Source: Hydractinia symbiolongicarpus (lineage: Eukaryota > Cnidaria > Hydrozoa > Anthoathecata > Hydractiniidae). Taken from it: DNA of 64,000 nt. Position 1 is the stretch's first letter; every line of letters starts with the position of its first letter. The notes under the pieces were generated by a model. That model ran no database searches. It was not told the origin of the DNA and saw nothing but the letters and a program-made list of their open reading frames with translations. The DNA lies in contig NC_079876.1 in the NCBI RefSeq assembly GCF_029227915.1, forward strand, positions 8,062,001-8,126,000, written 5' to 3'. A program made the translations under genes and the position numbers. Shown in pieces: positions 12,340 through 23,244 of the stretch.

Positions 12340-13277
12340 GAAAACTACAAGTCTCATGCGTTTTAGTGGTGAAAAGATAATTTAAAAAATCGTTTTGGAA
12401 ATGAGTTTACTCACAGGGTACTTTCTTTGTAAACATTCGACTATACGGGCCAAGCCCGGGATTTACGGGAAATCGCGGGTTTTCGTTTGCTGGCGATTAA
12501 ACCACTTTCATTAAGCGTCTCATTAAAAATGAAAACATTTCTGAAAACTACAAGTCTCATGCGTTTTAGTGGTGAAAAAATAATTTAAAAAATCGTTCGG
12601 GAAATGAGTTTACTCACAGGGTACTTTCTTTGTATACATTCGACTATACGGGCAAAGCCCGGGATTAACGGGAAATCGCAGGTTTTCGTTTGCCGGCGAT
12701 TAAACTTCTTTTATTCAGCGTCTCATCAAAAATGAAAACATTTTTGAAAACTACAAGTCTCATGCGTTTTAGTGGTGAAAAGATAATTTAAAAAATCGTT
12801 TTGGAAATGAGTTTACTCACAGGGTACTTTCTTTGTATACATTCGACTATACGGTCCAAGCCCGGGATTTACGGGAAATCGCGGCTTTTCGTTTGCTGGC
12901 GATTAAACCACTTTCATTAAGCGTCTCATCAAAAATGAAAACATTTCTAAAAACTACAAGTCTCATGCGTTTTAGTGGTGAAAAAATAATTTAAAAAATC
13001 GTTCAGAAAATGAGTTTACTCCCTGGGTAATTTCTTTGTATACTTTTGACTATACGGGCCGAGTCCGGGGTTTACGGGAAATGGTGGGTTTTCGTTTGCC
13101 GGTGATTAAACTTCTTTTATTCAGCGTCTCATCAAAAATGAAAACATTTTTAAAAACTATAAGTCTCATGGGTTTTAGTGGTGAAATAATAATTTAAAAA
13201 ATCGTTCGGGAAATGAGTTTACATCCCGGGTACTTTCCTTACTATACGGGCCGAGTCCGGGATTTACGGGAAATCGC
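12340..13277 (+). repeat. 0.94-kb duplicated segment, copy 1
   Basis: It recurs at 13953-14890 with an offset of 1613 bp, eight monomers less 11 bp. Shared rare variants are TTTGTAAACATTCG, ACGGTCCAAGCC, GGCTTTTCG and GGGTAATTTC. It includes the 192-bp deletion monomer. Confidence 0.83.
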
Positions 13278-13355
13278 GGTATTTCGTTTGCTGGCGATTA
13301 AACCACTTTCATTAAGCGTCTCATTAAAAATGAAAACATTTCTGAAAACTACAAG
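13164..13355 (+). repeat. 192-bp monomer with 11-bp deletion, copy 2
   Basis: It has the same missing GTATAC segment and the same TTTACATCCCGGG linkage as the copy at 9127. It adds TTTCCTTACTAT and a GGGTTTTAGTGGTGAAATAAT start, both shared with the copy at 14777. Confidence 0.88.
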
Positions 13356-13952
13356 TCTCATGCGTTTTAGTGGTGAAAAAATAATTTAAAAAATCGTTCG
13401 GGAAATGAGTTTACTCACAGGGTACTTTCTTTGTATACATTCGACTATACGGGCAAAGCCCGGGATTAACGGGAAATCGCAGGTTTTCGTTTGCCGGCGA
13501 TTAAACTTCTTTTATTCAGCGTCTCATTAAAAATGAAAACATTTCTGAAAACTACAAGTCTCATGCGTTTTAGTGGTGAAAAAATAATTTAAAAAATCGT
13601 TCGGGAAATGTGTTTACTCACAGGGTACTTTCTTTGTATACATTCGACTATACGGGCAAAGCCCGGGATTAACGGGAAATCGCAGGTTTTCGTTTGCCGG
13701 CGATTAAACTTCTTTTATTCAGCGTCTCATCAAAAATGAAAACATTTTTGAAAACTACAAGTCTCATGCGTTTTAGTGGTGAAAAAATAATTTAAAAAAT
13801 CGTTCGGGAAATGAGTTTACTCCCTGGGTATTTTCTCTGTATACTTTTGACTATACGGGTCGAGTCAGGGGTTTACGGGAAATCGCGGGTTTTCGTTTGC
13901 CGGCGATTAAACTTCTTTTATTCAGCGTCTCATCAAAAATGAAAACATTTTT

Positions 13953-14890
13953 GAAAACTACAAGTCTCATGCGTTTTAGTGGTGAAAAGATAATTTAAAA
14001 AATCGTTTTGGAAATGAGTTTACTCACAGGGTACTTTCTTTGTAAACATTCGACTATACGGGCCAAGCCCGGGATTTACGGGAAATCGCGGGTTTTCGTT
14101 TGCTGGCGATTAAACCACTTTCATTAAGCGTCTCATTAAAAATGAAAACATTTCTGAAAACTACAAGTCTCATGCGTTTTAGTGGTGAAAAAATAATTTA
14201 AAAAATCGTTCGGGAAATGAGTTTACTCACAGGGTACTTTCTTTGTATACATTCGACTATACGGGCAAAGCCCGGGATTAACGGGAAATCGCAGGTTTTC
14301 GTTTGCCGGCGATTAAACTTCTTTTATTCAGCGTCTCATCAAAAATGAAAACATTTTTGAAAACTACAAGTCTCATGCGTTTTAGTGGTGAAAAGATAAT
14401 TTAAAAAATCGTTTTGGAAATGAGTTTACTCACAGGGTACTTTCTTTGTATACATTCGACTATACGGTCCAAGCCCGGGATTTACGGGAAATCGCGGCTT
14501 TTCGTTTGCTGGCGATTAAACCACTTTCATTAAGCGTCTCATCAAAAATGAAAACATTTCTAAAAACTACAAGTCTCATGCGTTTTAGTGGTGAAAAAAT
14601 AATTTAAAAAATCGTTCAGAAAATGAGTTTACTCCATGGGTAATTTCTTTGTATACTTTTGACTATACGGGCCGAGTCCGGGGTTTACGGGAAATGGTGG
14701 GTTTTCGTTTGCCGGTGATTAAACTTCTTTTATTCAGCGTCTCATCAAAAATGAAAACATTTTTAAAAACTATAAGTCTCATGGGTTTTAGGGGTGAAAT
14801 AATAATTTAAAAAATCGTTCGGGAAATGAGTTTACATCCCGGGTACTTTCCTTACTATACGGGCCGAGTCCGGGATTTACGGGAAATCGC
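13953..14890 (+). repeat. 0.94-kb duplicated segment, copy 2
   Basis: Counterpart of 12340-13277. Noticed differences include CTCCATGGG for CTCCCTGGG near 14634. It diverges at its right end, where this copy reads GCAGGTTTTCG and copy 1 reads GCGGTATTTCG. Confidence 0.83.
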
Positions 14891-14968
14891 AGGTTTTCGT
14901 TTGTCGGCGATTAAACTTCTTTTATTCAGCGTCTCATCAAAAATGAAAACATTTTTGAAAACTACAAG
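14777..14968 (+). repeat. 192-bp monomer with 11-bp deletion, copy 3
   Basis: This is the counterpart of 13164-13355 within the 1613-bp-offset duplication. It has one local difference, TTTTAGGGGTG for TTTTAGTGGTG. Confidence 0.88.
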
Positions 14969-15373
14969 TCTCATGCGTTTTAGTGGTGAAAAAATAATTT
15001 AAAAAATCGTTCGGGAAATGAGTTTACTCCCTGGGTACTTTCTTTGTATACTTTGGACTATACGGGCCGAGTCCGGGATTTAAGGAAAATCGCGGATTTT
15101 CGTTTGAGTGCGAATAAACTTCTTTTATTCAGCGTCTCATCAAAAATGAAAACATTTTTGATAACTACAAGTCTCATGCGTTGTAGTGGTGAAAAAATAA
15201 TTCAAAAATCGTTCGGGAAATGAGTTTACTCCCTGGGTACTTTCTTTGTATACATTCGACTATACGGACCAAGCCCCGGATTTACGGGAAAACGCGGGAT
15301 TCCGTTTGCCGGCGATTAAACCTCTTTCATTAAGCGTCCCATCAAATATGAAAATGTTTTTGAAAACTACAAG

Positions 15374-15564
15374 TCTCATGCGTTTAGTGGTAAAAAAATA
15401 TTTTAAAAAATCGTTCGGGAAATGAGTTTACATCCCGGGTACTTTCTTTACTACACGGGCCGAGTCCGGGATTTACGGGAAATCGCAGGTTTTCGTTTGC
15501 CGGCGATTAAACTTCTTTTATTCAGCGTCTCATCAAAAATGAAAACATTTTTGAAAACTACAAG
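15374..15564 (+). repeat. 191-bp monomer with 11-bp deletion, copy 4
   Basis: It has the same 11-bp deletion and TTTACATCCCGGG linkage, with CTACACGGG at the junction. A further single-base loss (GCGTTTAGTGGT) makes it 191 bp, so the deletion now sits on a different monomer background, which suggests exchange within monomers. Confidence 0.85.
15533..15554. repeat. Perfect 9-bp inverted repeat with 4-base loop inside the monomer
   Basis: The arms TCAAAAATG and CATTTTTGA are exact reverse complements and flank an AAAA loop. The same element is present in most monomers. Some variants break it: CATTTTTAA and CATTTCTGA each lose one pair, and the 195-bp monomers lose the left arm. Dyad symmetries capable of cruciform extrusion have been reported as enriched in centromeric satellites of several eukaryotes. 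A role here is inference. Confidence 0.85.
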
Positions 15565-15767
15565 TCTCATGCGTTTTAGTGGTGAAAAAATAATTTAAAA
15601 AATCGTTCGGGAAATGAGTTTACTCCCTGGGTACTTTCTTTGTATACTTTTGACAATACGGGCCGAGTCCGGGATTTACGGGAAATCGCAGGTTTTCGTT
15701 TGCCGGCGATTAAACTTCTTTTATTCAGCGTCTCATCAAAAATGAAAACATTTTTAAAAACTACAAG
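15565..15767 (+). repeat. Reference class B monomer (203 bp)
   Basis: This copy is given as a reference; the monomer start at AGTCTCATG is arbitrary. In order it holds TCTCATGCG, an A-rich stretch ending in TAATTTAAAAAATCG, CGGGAAATGAG, CTCCCTGGGTAC, GTATAC, the class B signature CTTTTGAC, GGGCCGAGTCCGGG, TTTACGGGAAATCG, TTTGCCGGCG, CTTCTTTTATTCAGCG and the AT-rich end with the dyad. A family consensus has 77 G or C in 203 bases and 13 CpG dinucleotides. This copy differs from that consensus at a few sites, for example GACAATACGG for GACTATACGG. Since 203 is not a multiple of three, the reading frame shifts with every monomer. Confidence 0.95.
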
Positions 15768-16375
15768 TCTCATGCGTTTTAGTGGTAAAAAAAAAAATTA
15801 AAAAATCGTTCGGGAAATGAGTTTACTCCCTAGGTACTTTCTTTGTATACATTCGACTATACGAGCCGAGTCTGGGATTTACGGGAAATCGCAGGTTTTC
15901 GTTTGCCGGCGATTAAACTTCTTTTATTCAGCGTCTCATCAAAAATAAAAACATTTTTCAAAACTACAAGTCTCATGCATTTTAGTGGTGAAAAAATAAT
16001 TTAAAAAATCGTTCGGGAAATGAGTTTACTCCCTGGTTACTTTCTTTGTATACTTTTGACAATACGGGCCGAGTCCGGGATTTACGGGAAATCGCAGGTT
16101 TTCGTTTGCCGGCGATTAAACTTCTTTTATTCAGCGTCTCATCAAATATGAAAAAATTTTGAAAATTACAAGTCTCATGCGTTGTAGTGGTGAAAAAATA
16201 ATTTAAAAAATCATTCGGAGAATGAGTTTACTCCCTGGGTACTTTCTTTGTATACTTTTGACTATACGGGCCGAGTCCGGGGTTTACGGGAAATGGCGGG
16301 TTTTCGTTTGCCGGCGATTAAACTTCTTTTATTCAGCGTCTCATCAAAAATGAAAACATTTTTGAAAACTACAAG

Positions 16376-16567
16376 TCTCATGCCTTTTAGTGGTGAAATA
16401 ATAATTTAAAAAATCTTTCGGGAAATGAGTTTACATCCCGGGTACTTTCTTTACTATACGGGCCGAGTCCGGGATTTACGGGAAATCGCAGGTTTTCGTT
16501 TGCCGGCGATTAAACTTCTTTTATTCAGCGTCTCATCAAAAATGAAAACATTTTTGAAAACTACAAG
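16376..16567 (+). repeat. 192-bp monomer with 11-bp deletion, copy 5
   Basis: This is the last and most distal member of the deletion lineage, again with TTTACATCCCGGG and TTTACTATACGG. No monomer after 16.6 kb was seen with this deletion, so its spread is confined to about 7.5 kb. Confidence 0.88.
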
Positions 16568-19080
16568 TCTCATGCGTTTTAGTGGTGAAAAAATATTTTA
16601 AAAAATCGTTCGGGAAATGAGTTTACTCCCTGGGTACTTTCTTTGTAAACTTTTGACTATACGGGCCGAGTCCGGGATTTAATGGAAGTCGCGGGTTTTC
16701 GTTTGCCGGCGTTTAAACTTCTTTTATTCAGCGTCTCATCAAAAATGAAAACATTTTTGAAAACTACAAGTCTCACGGGCTTTAGTGTTGAAATAATAAT
16801 TTAAAAAATCGTTCGGGAAATGAGTTTACACCCTGGGTACTTTCTTTGTATACTTTTGACTATACGGGCCGAGTCCGGGATTTACGGGAAATCGCAGGTT
16901 TTCGTTTGCCGGCGATTAAACTTCTTTTATTCAGCGTCTCATCAAAAATGAAAACATTTTTGAAAACTACAAGTCTCATGCGTTTTAGTGGTGAAAAAAT
17001 AATTTAAAAAATCGTTCGGGAAATGAGTTTACTCCCTGGGTACTTTCCTTGTATACTTTTGACTATGCGGGCGGAGTCCGGGGTTTACGGGAAATGGCGG
17101 GTTTTCGTTTGCCGGCGATTAAACTTCTTTTATTCAGCGTCTCATCAAAAATGAAAACATTTTTGAAAACTACAAGTCTAATGCGTTTTAGTGGTGAAAA
17201 AATAATTTAAAAAATCGTTCGGGAAATGAGTTTACCCCCTGGGTACTTTCTTTGTATACTTTTGACTATACGGGCCGAGTCCGGGATTTTCGGGAAATCG
17301 CAGGTTTTCGTTTGCCGGCGATTAAACTTCTTTTATTTAGCGTCTCATCAAAAATGAAAACATTTTTAAAAACTACAAGTCTAATGCGTTTTAGTGGTGA
17401 AAAAATAATTTAAAAAATCGTTCGGGAAATGAGTTTACCCCCTGGGTACTTTCTTTGTATACTTTTGACTATACGGGCCGAGTCCGGGATTTTCGGGAAA
17501 TCGCAGGTTTTCGATTGCCGGCGATTAAACTTCTTTCATTCAGCGTCTCATCAAAAATGAAAACATTTTTGAAAACTACCAGTCTCATGCGTTTTAGTGG
17601 TGAAAATATAATTTAAAAAATCGTTCGGGAAATGAGTTTACTCCCTGGGTACTTTCTTTGTATACTTTTGATTAAACAGGCCGAGTCCAGGGTTTACGGG
17701 ATATGGCGGGTTTTCGTTTGCCGGCGATTAAACTTCTTTTATTCAGCGTCTCATCAAAAATGAAAACATTTTTAAAAACTACAAGTCTCATGGGCTTTAA
17801 TGGTGAAATAATAATTTAAAAAATCGTTCGCGAAATGAGTTTACCCCCTGGGTACTTTCTTTGTATACTTTTGACTATACGGGCCGAGTCCGGGATTTTC
17901 GGGAAATCGCAGGTTTTCGTTTGCCGGCGATTGAACTTCTTTCATTCAGCGTCTCATCAAAAATGAAAACATTTTTGAAAACTACAAGTCTCATGCGTTT
18001 TAGTGGTGAAAATATAATTTAAAAAATCGTTCGGGAAATGAGTTTACTCACAGGGTACTTTCTTTCTATACATTCGACTATACGGGCCAAGCCCGGGATT
18101 TACGGGAAATCGCGGGTTTTCGTTTGCCGGCGATTAAACTTCTTTCATTAACCGTCTCATCAAAAATGTAAACATTTTTGAAAACTACAAGTCTCATGCG
18201 TTTTAGTGGTGAAAAATTAATTTAAAAAATCGTTCGGGAAATGAGTTTACTCCTTGGGTACTTTCTTTGTATACTTTTGATTATACGGGCCGAGTCCGGG
18301 GTTTACGGGAAATGGCGGGTTTTCGTTTGCCGGCGATCAAACTTCTTTTATTCAGCGTCTCATCAAAAATGAAAACATTTTTGAAAACTATAAGTCTCAT
18401 GCGTTTTAGTGGTGAAAAGATAATTTAAAAAATCGTTTTGGAAATGAGTTTACTCACAGGGTACTTTCTTTGTATACATTCGACAATACCGGCCAAGCCC
18501 GGGATTTACGGGAAATCACGGGTTTTCGTTTGCCGGCGATTTAACCACTTTCATTAAGCGTCTCATCAAAAATGAAAACATTTCTGAAAACTACAAGTCT
18601 CATGCGTTTTAGTGGTCAAAAAATAATTTAAAAAATCGTTCGGGAAATCAGTTTACTCCCTGGGTACTTTCTTTGTATACTTTTGACTATACGGGCCGAG
18701 TCCGGGATTTACGGGAAGTCGCGGGTTTTCGTTTGCCGGCGTTTAAACTTCTTTTATTCAGCGTCTCATCAAAAATGAAAACATTTTTAAAAACTACAAG
18801 TCTCATGGGCTTTAGTGGTGAAATAATAATTTAAAAAATCGTTCGGGAAATGAGTTTACACCCTGGGTACTTTCTTTGTATACTTTTGACTATACGGGCC
18901 GAGTCCGGGATTTACGGGAAATCGCAGGTTTTCGTTTGCCGGCGATTAAACTTCTTTTATTCAGCGTCTCATCAAAAATGAAAACATTTTTGAAAACTAC
19001 AAGTCTCATGCGTTTTAGTGGTGAAAATATAATTTAAAAAATCGTTCGGGAAATGAGTTTACTCACAGGGTACTTTCTTT

Positions 19081-19167
19081 GTATACATTCGACTATACGG
19101 GCCGAGTCCGGGATTTAAATTTAAAAAATCGTTCGGGAAATGAGTTTACTCCTTGGGTACTTTCTTT
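19081..19167 (+). repeat. 87-bp truncated monomer, copy 1
   Basis: Two GTATAC landmarks lie only 87 bp apart. The junction reads GGGATTTAAATTTAAAAAATC: the left part breaks in GGGATTTA and the right part resumes at AATTTAAAAAATCG of the next monomer, removing 116 bp including the dyad. Only trivial sequence is shared at the break. Confidence 0.92.
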
Positions 19168-19979
19168 GTATACTTTTGACTATACAGGCCGAGTCCAGGA
19201 TTTACGGGAAATGGCGGGTTTTCGTTTGCCGGCGATCAAACTTCTTTTATTCAGCGTCTCATCAAAAATGAAAACATTTTTGAAAACTACAAGTCTCATG
19301 CGTTTTAGTGGTGAAAAGATAATTTAAAAAATCGTTTTGGAAATGAGTTTACTCACAGGGTACTTTCTTTGTATACATTCGACAATACCGGCCAAGCCCG
19401 GGATTTACGGGAAATCGCGGGTTTTCGTTTGCCGGCGATTAAACCACTTTTATTAAGCGTCTCATCAAAAATGAAAACATTTCTGAAAACTACAAGTCTC
19501 ATGCGTTTTAGTGGTGAAAAAATAATTTAAAAAATCGTTCGGGAAATCAGTTTACTCCCTGGGTACTTTCTTTGTATACTTTTGACTATACGGGCCGAGT
19601 CCGGGATTTACGGGAAGTCGCGGGTTTTCGTTTGCCGGCGTTTAAACTTCTTTTATTCAGCGTCTCATCAAAAATGAAAACATTTTTAAAAACTACAAGT
19701 CTCATGGGCTTTAGTGGTGAAATAATAATTTAAAAAATCGTTCGGAAAATGAGTTTACACCCTGGGTACTTTCTTTGTATACTTTTGACTATACGGGCCG
19801 AGTCCGGGATTTACGGGAAATCGCAGGTTTTCGTTTGCCGGCGATTAAACTTCTTTTATTCAGCGTCTCATCAAAAATGAAAACATTTTTGAAAACTACA
19901 AGTCTCATGCGTTTTAGTGGTGAAAATATAATTTAAAAAATCGTTCGGGAAATGAGTTTACTCACAGGGTACTTTCTTT

Positions 19980-20066
19980 GTATACATTCGACTATACGGG
20001 CCGAGTCCGGGATTTAAATTTAAAAAATCGTTCGGGAAATGAGTTTACTCCTTGGGTACTTTCTTT
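19980..20066 (+). repeat. 87-bp truncated monomer, copy 2
   Basis: It has the same junction and length as the copy at 19081, 899 bp away, so the truncation was amplified as part of the higher-order unit rather than arising twice. Confidence 0.92.
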
Positions 20067-20878
20067 GTATACTTTTGACTATACAGGCCGAGTCCAGGAT
20101 TTACGGGAAATGGCGGGTTTTCGTTTGCCGGCGATCAAACTTCTTTTATTCAGCGTCTCATCAAAAATGAAAACATTTTTGAAAACTACAAGTCTCATGC
20201 GTTTTAGTGGTGAAAAGATAATTTAAAAAATCGTTTTGGAAATGAGTTTACTCACAGGGTACTTTCTTTGTATACATTCGACAATACCGGCCAAGCCCGG
20301 GATTTACGGGAAATCGCGGGTTTTCGTTTGCCGGCGATTAAACCACTTTTATTAAGCGTCTCATCAAAAATGAAAACATTTCTGAAAACTACAAGTCTCA
20401 TGCGTTTTAGTGGTGAAAAAATAATTTAAAAAATCGTTCGGGAAATCAGTTTACTCCCTGGGTACTTTCTTTGTATACTTTTGACTATACGGGCCGAGTC
20501 CGGGATTTACGGGAAGTCGCGGGTTTTCGTTTGCCGGCGTTTAAACTTCTTTTATTCAGCGTCTCATCAAAAATGAAAACATTTTTAAAAACTACAAGTC
20601 TCATGGGCTTTAGTGGTGAAATAATAATTTAAAAAATCGTTCGGAAAATGAGTTTACACCCTGGGTACTTTCTTTGTATACTTTTGACTATACGGGCCGA
20701 GTCCGGGATTTACGGGAAATCGCAGGTTTTCGTTTGCCGGCGATTAAACTTCTTTTATTCAGCGTCTCATCAAAAATGAAAACATTTTTGAAAACTACAA
20801 GTCTCATGCGTTTTAGTGGTGAAAATATAATTTAAAAAATCGTTCGGGAAATGAGTTTACTCACAGGGTACTTTCTTT

Positions 20879-21061
20879 GTATACATTCGACTATACGGGC
20901 CAAGCCCGGGATTTACGGGAAATCGCGGGTTTTCGTTTGCCGGCGATTAAACTTCTTTCATTAACCGTCTCATCAAAAATGAAAACATTTTTGAAAACTA
21001 CAAGTCTCATGCGTTTTAGTGGTGAAAAAATAATTTAAAAAATCGTTCGGGAAATGAGTTT
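20879..21061 (+). repeat. Class A monomer joining two higher-order blocks
   Basis: One full-length class A monomer with CTTCTTTCATTAACCG, the same type that precedes the 899-bp block near 18065, closes that block and leads into the 21-27 kb region. Confidence 0.75.
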
Positions 21062-23244
21062 ACTCCTTGGGTACTTTCTTTGTATACTTTTGATTAAACA
21101 GGCCGAGTCCAGGGTTTACGGGATATGGCGGGTTTTCGTTTGCCGGCGATCAAACTTCTTTTATTCAGCGTCTCATCAAAAATGAAAACATTTTTGAAAA
21201 CTACAAGTCTCATGCGTTTTAGTGGTAAAAAGATAATTTAAAAAATCGTTTTGGAAATGAGTTTACTCACAGGGTACTTTCTTTGTATACATTCGACAAT
21301 ACCGGCCAAGCCCGGGATTTACGGGAAATCGCGGGTTTTCGTTTGCAGGCGATTAAACCACTTTCATTAAGCGTCTTATCAAAAATGAAAACATTTCTGA
21401 AAACTACAAGTCTCATGCGTTTTAGTGGTAAAAAAATAATTTAAAAAATCGTTCGGGAAATCAGTCTACTCCCTGGGTACATTCCTTGTATACTTTTGAC
21501 TATGCGGGCCGAGTCCGGGGTTTACGGGAAATGGCGGGTTTTCGTTTGCTGGCGATTAAACTTCTTTTATTCAGCGTCTCATCAAAAATGAAAACATTTT
21601 TGAATACTACAAGTCTCATGCGTTTTAGTTGTGAAAAAATAATTTAAAAAATCGTTCGGGAAATAAGTTTACTCCCTGGGTACTTTCTTTGTATACTTTT
21701 GATTAAACAGGCCGAGTCCAGGGTTTACGGGATATGGCGGGTTTTCGTTTGCCGGCGATTAAACTTCTTTTATTCAGCGTCTCATCAAAAATGAAAACAT
21801 TTTTGAAAACTACAAGTCCCATGCGTTTTAGTGGTAAAAAAGTAATTTAAAAAATCGTTCGGGAAATGAGTTTACTCCCGGGGTACATTCCTTGTATACT
21901 TTTGACTATGCGGGCCGAGTCCGGGGTTTACGGGAAATGGCGGGTTTTCGTTTGCTGGCGATTAAACTTCTTTTATTCAGCGTCTCATCAAAAATGAAAA
22001 CATTTTTGAATACTACAAGTCTCATGCGTTTTAGTGGTGAAAAAATAATTTAAAAAATCGTTCGGGAAATCAGTTTACTCCCTGGGTACATTCCTTGTAT
22101 ACTTTTGACTATGCGGGCCGAGTCCGGGGTTTACGGGAAATGGCGGGTTTTTGTTTGCTGGCGATTAAACTTCTTTTATTCAGCGTCTCATCAAAAATGA
22201 AAACATTTTTGAATACTACAAGTCTCATGCGTTTTAGTTGTGAAAAAATAATTTAAAAAATCGTTCGGGAAATGAGTTTACTTCCTGGGTACTTTCTTTG
22301 TATACTTTTGATTAAACAGGCCGAGTCCAGGGTTTACGGGATATGGCGGGTTTTCGTTTGCCGGCGATCAAACTTCTTTTATTCAGCGTCTCATCAAAAA
22401 TGAAAACATTTTTGAAAACTACAAGTCTCATGCGTTTTAGTGGTAAAAAGATAATTTAAAAAATCGTTTTGGAAATGAGTTTACTCACAGGGTACTTTCT
22501 TTGTATACATTCGACAATACCGGCCAAGCCCGGGATTTACGGGAAATCGCGGGTTTTCGTTTGCAGGCGATTAAACCACTTTCATTAAGCGTCTCATCAA
22601 AAATGAAAACATTTCTGAAAACTACAAGTCTCATGCGTTTTAGTGGTAAAAAAATAATTTAAAAAATCGTTCGGGAAATCAGTCTACTCCCTGGGTACAT
22701 TCCTTGTATACTTTTGACTATGCAGGCCGAGTCCGGGGTTTACGGGAAATGGCGGGTTTTCGTTTGCTGGCGATTAAACTTCTTTTATTCAGCGTCTCAT
22801 CAAAAATGAAAACATTTTTGAATACTACAAGTCTCATGCGTTTTAGTTGTGAAAAAATAATTTAAAAAATCGTTCGGGAAATAAGTTTACTCCCTGGGTA
22901 CTTTCTTTGTATACTTTTGATTAAACAGGCCGAGTCCAGGGTTTACGGGATATGGCGGGTTTTCGTTTGCCGGCGATTAAACTTCTTTTATTCAGCGTCT
23001 CATCAAAAATGAAAACATTTTTGAAAACTACAAGTCCCATGCGTTTTAGTGGTAAAAAAATAATTTAAAAAATCGTTCGGGAAATGAGTTTACTCCCTGG
23101 GTACATTCCTTGTATACTTTTGACTATGCGGGCCGAGTCCGGGGTTTACGGGAAATGGCGGGTTTTCGTTTGCTGGCGATTAAACTTCTTTTATTCAGCG
23201 TCTCATCAAAAATGAAAACATTTTTGAATACTACAAGTCTCATG
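21062..23244 (+). repeat. Six-monomer higher-order repeat, 1218 bp
   Basis: About 21062-22026 recurs at 22280-23244 at exactly 1218 bp. The ordered monomers are TTGATTAAACAGG with GATATGGCGG and GATCAAAC, then CGACAATACCGG with TTTGCAGGCG, then GAAATCAGTCTAC with TACATTCCTTG and ACTATGC, then GAAATAAGTTTAC with TTGATTAAACAGG, then AAGTCCCATGCG with TACATTCCTTG. The sixth slot differs in what follows: the first unit has a GTTTACTCC monomer and the second a CATGGGCTTTAG monomer. Confidence 0.85.

Larger units (their letters stand above)
15565..18180 (+). repeat. Block dominated by class B monomers
   Basis: Most of about thirteen monomers here carry CTTTTGAC, GGGCCGAGTCCGGG and CTTCTTTTATTCAGCG. 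Adjacent copies near 17160-17530 share TAATGCG, TTTACCCCCTGGG and GGGATTTTCGGG, a small two-monomer amplification. A new variant, TTGATTAAACAGGCC with GGGATATGGCGG, first appears near 17670 and becomes abundant at 21-27 kb. The class A monomer near 18065 is unusual for this block and reads TTTCTATACATTCG. Confidence 0.8.
18269..20878 (+). repeat. 899-bp higher-order repeat, three iterations
   Basis: Landmarks recur at 899 bp, which is four full monomers plus an 87-bp truncated one. Two iterations have the truncated monomer (19081-19979 and 19980-20878). The first (18269-19080) has the four full monomers but is preceded by an untruncated one. Ordered variants in each unit are GGCGATCAAAC, CGACAATACCGG, GAAATCAGTTTAC with GGGAAGTCGCGG, and CATGGGCTTTAG with TTTACACCCTGGG. 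After 20880 the truncated slot is again filled by a full monomer. Confidence 0.87.
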
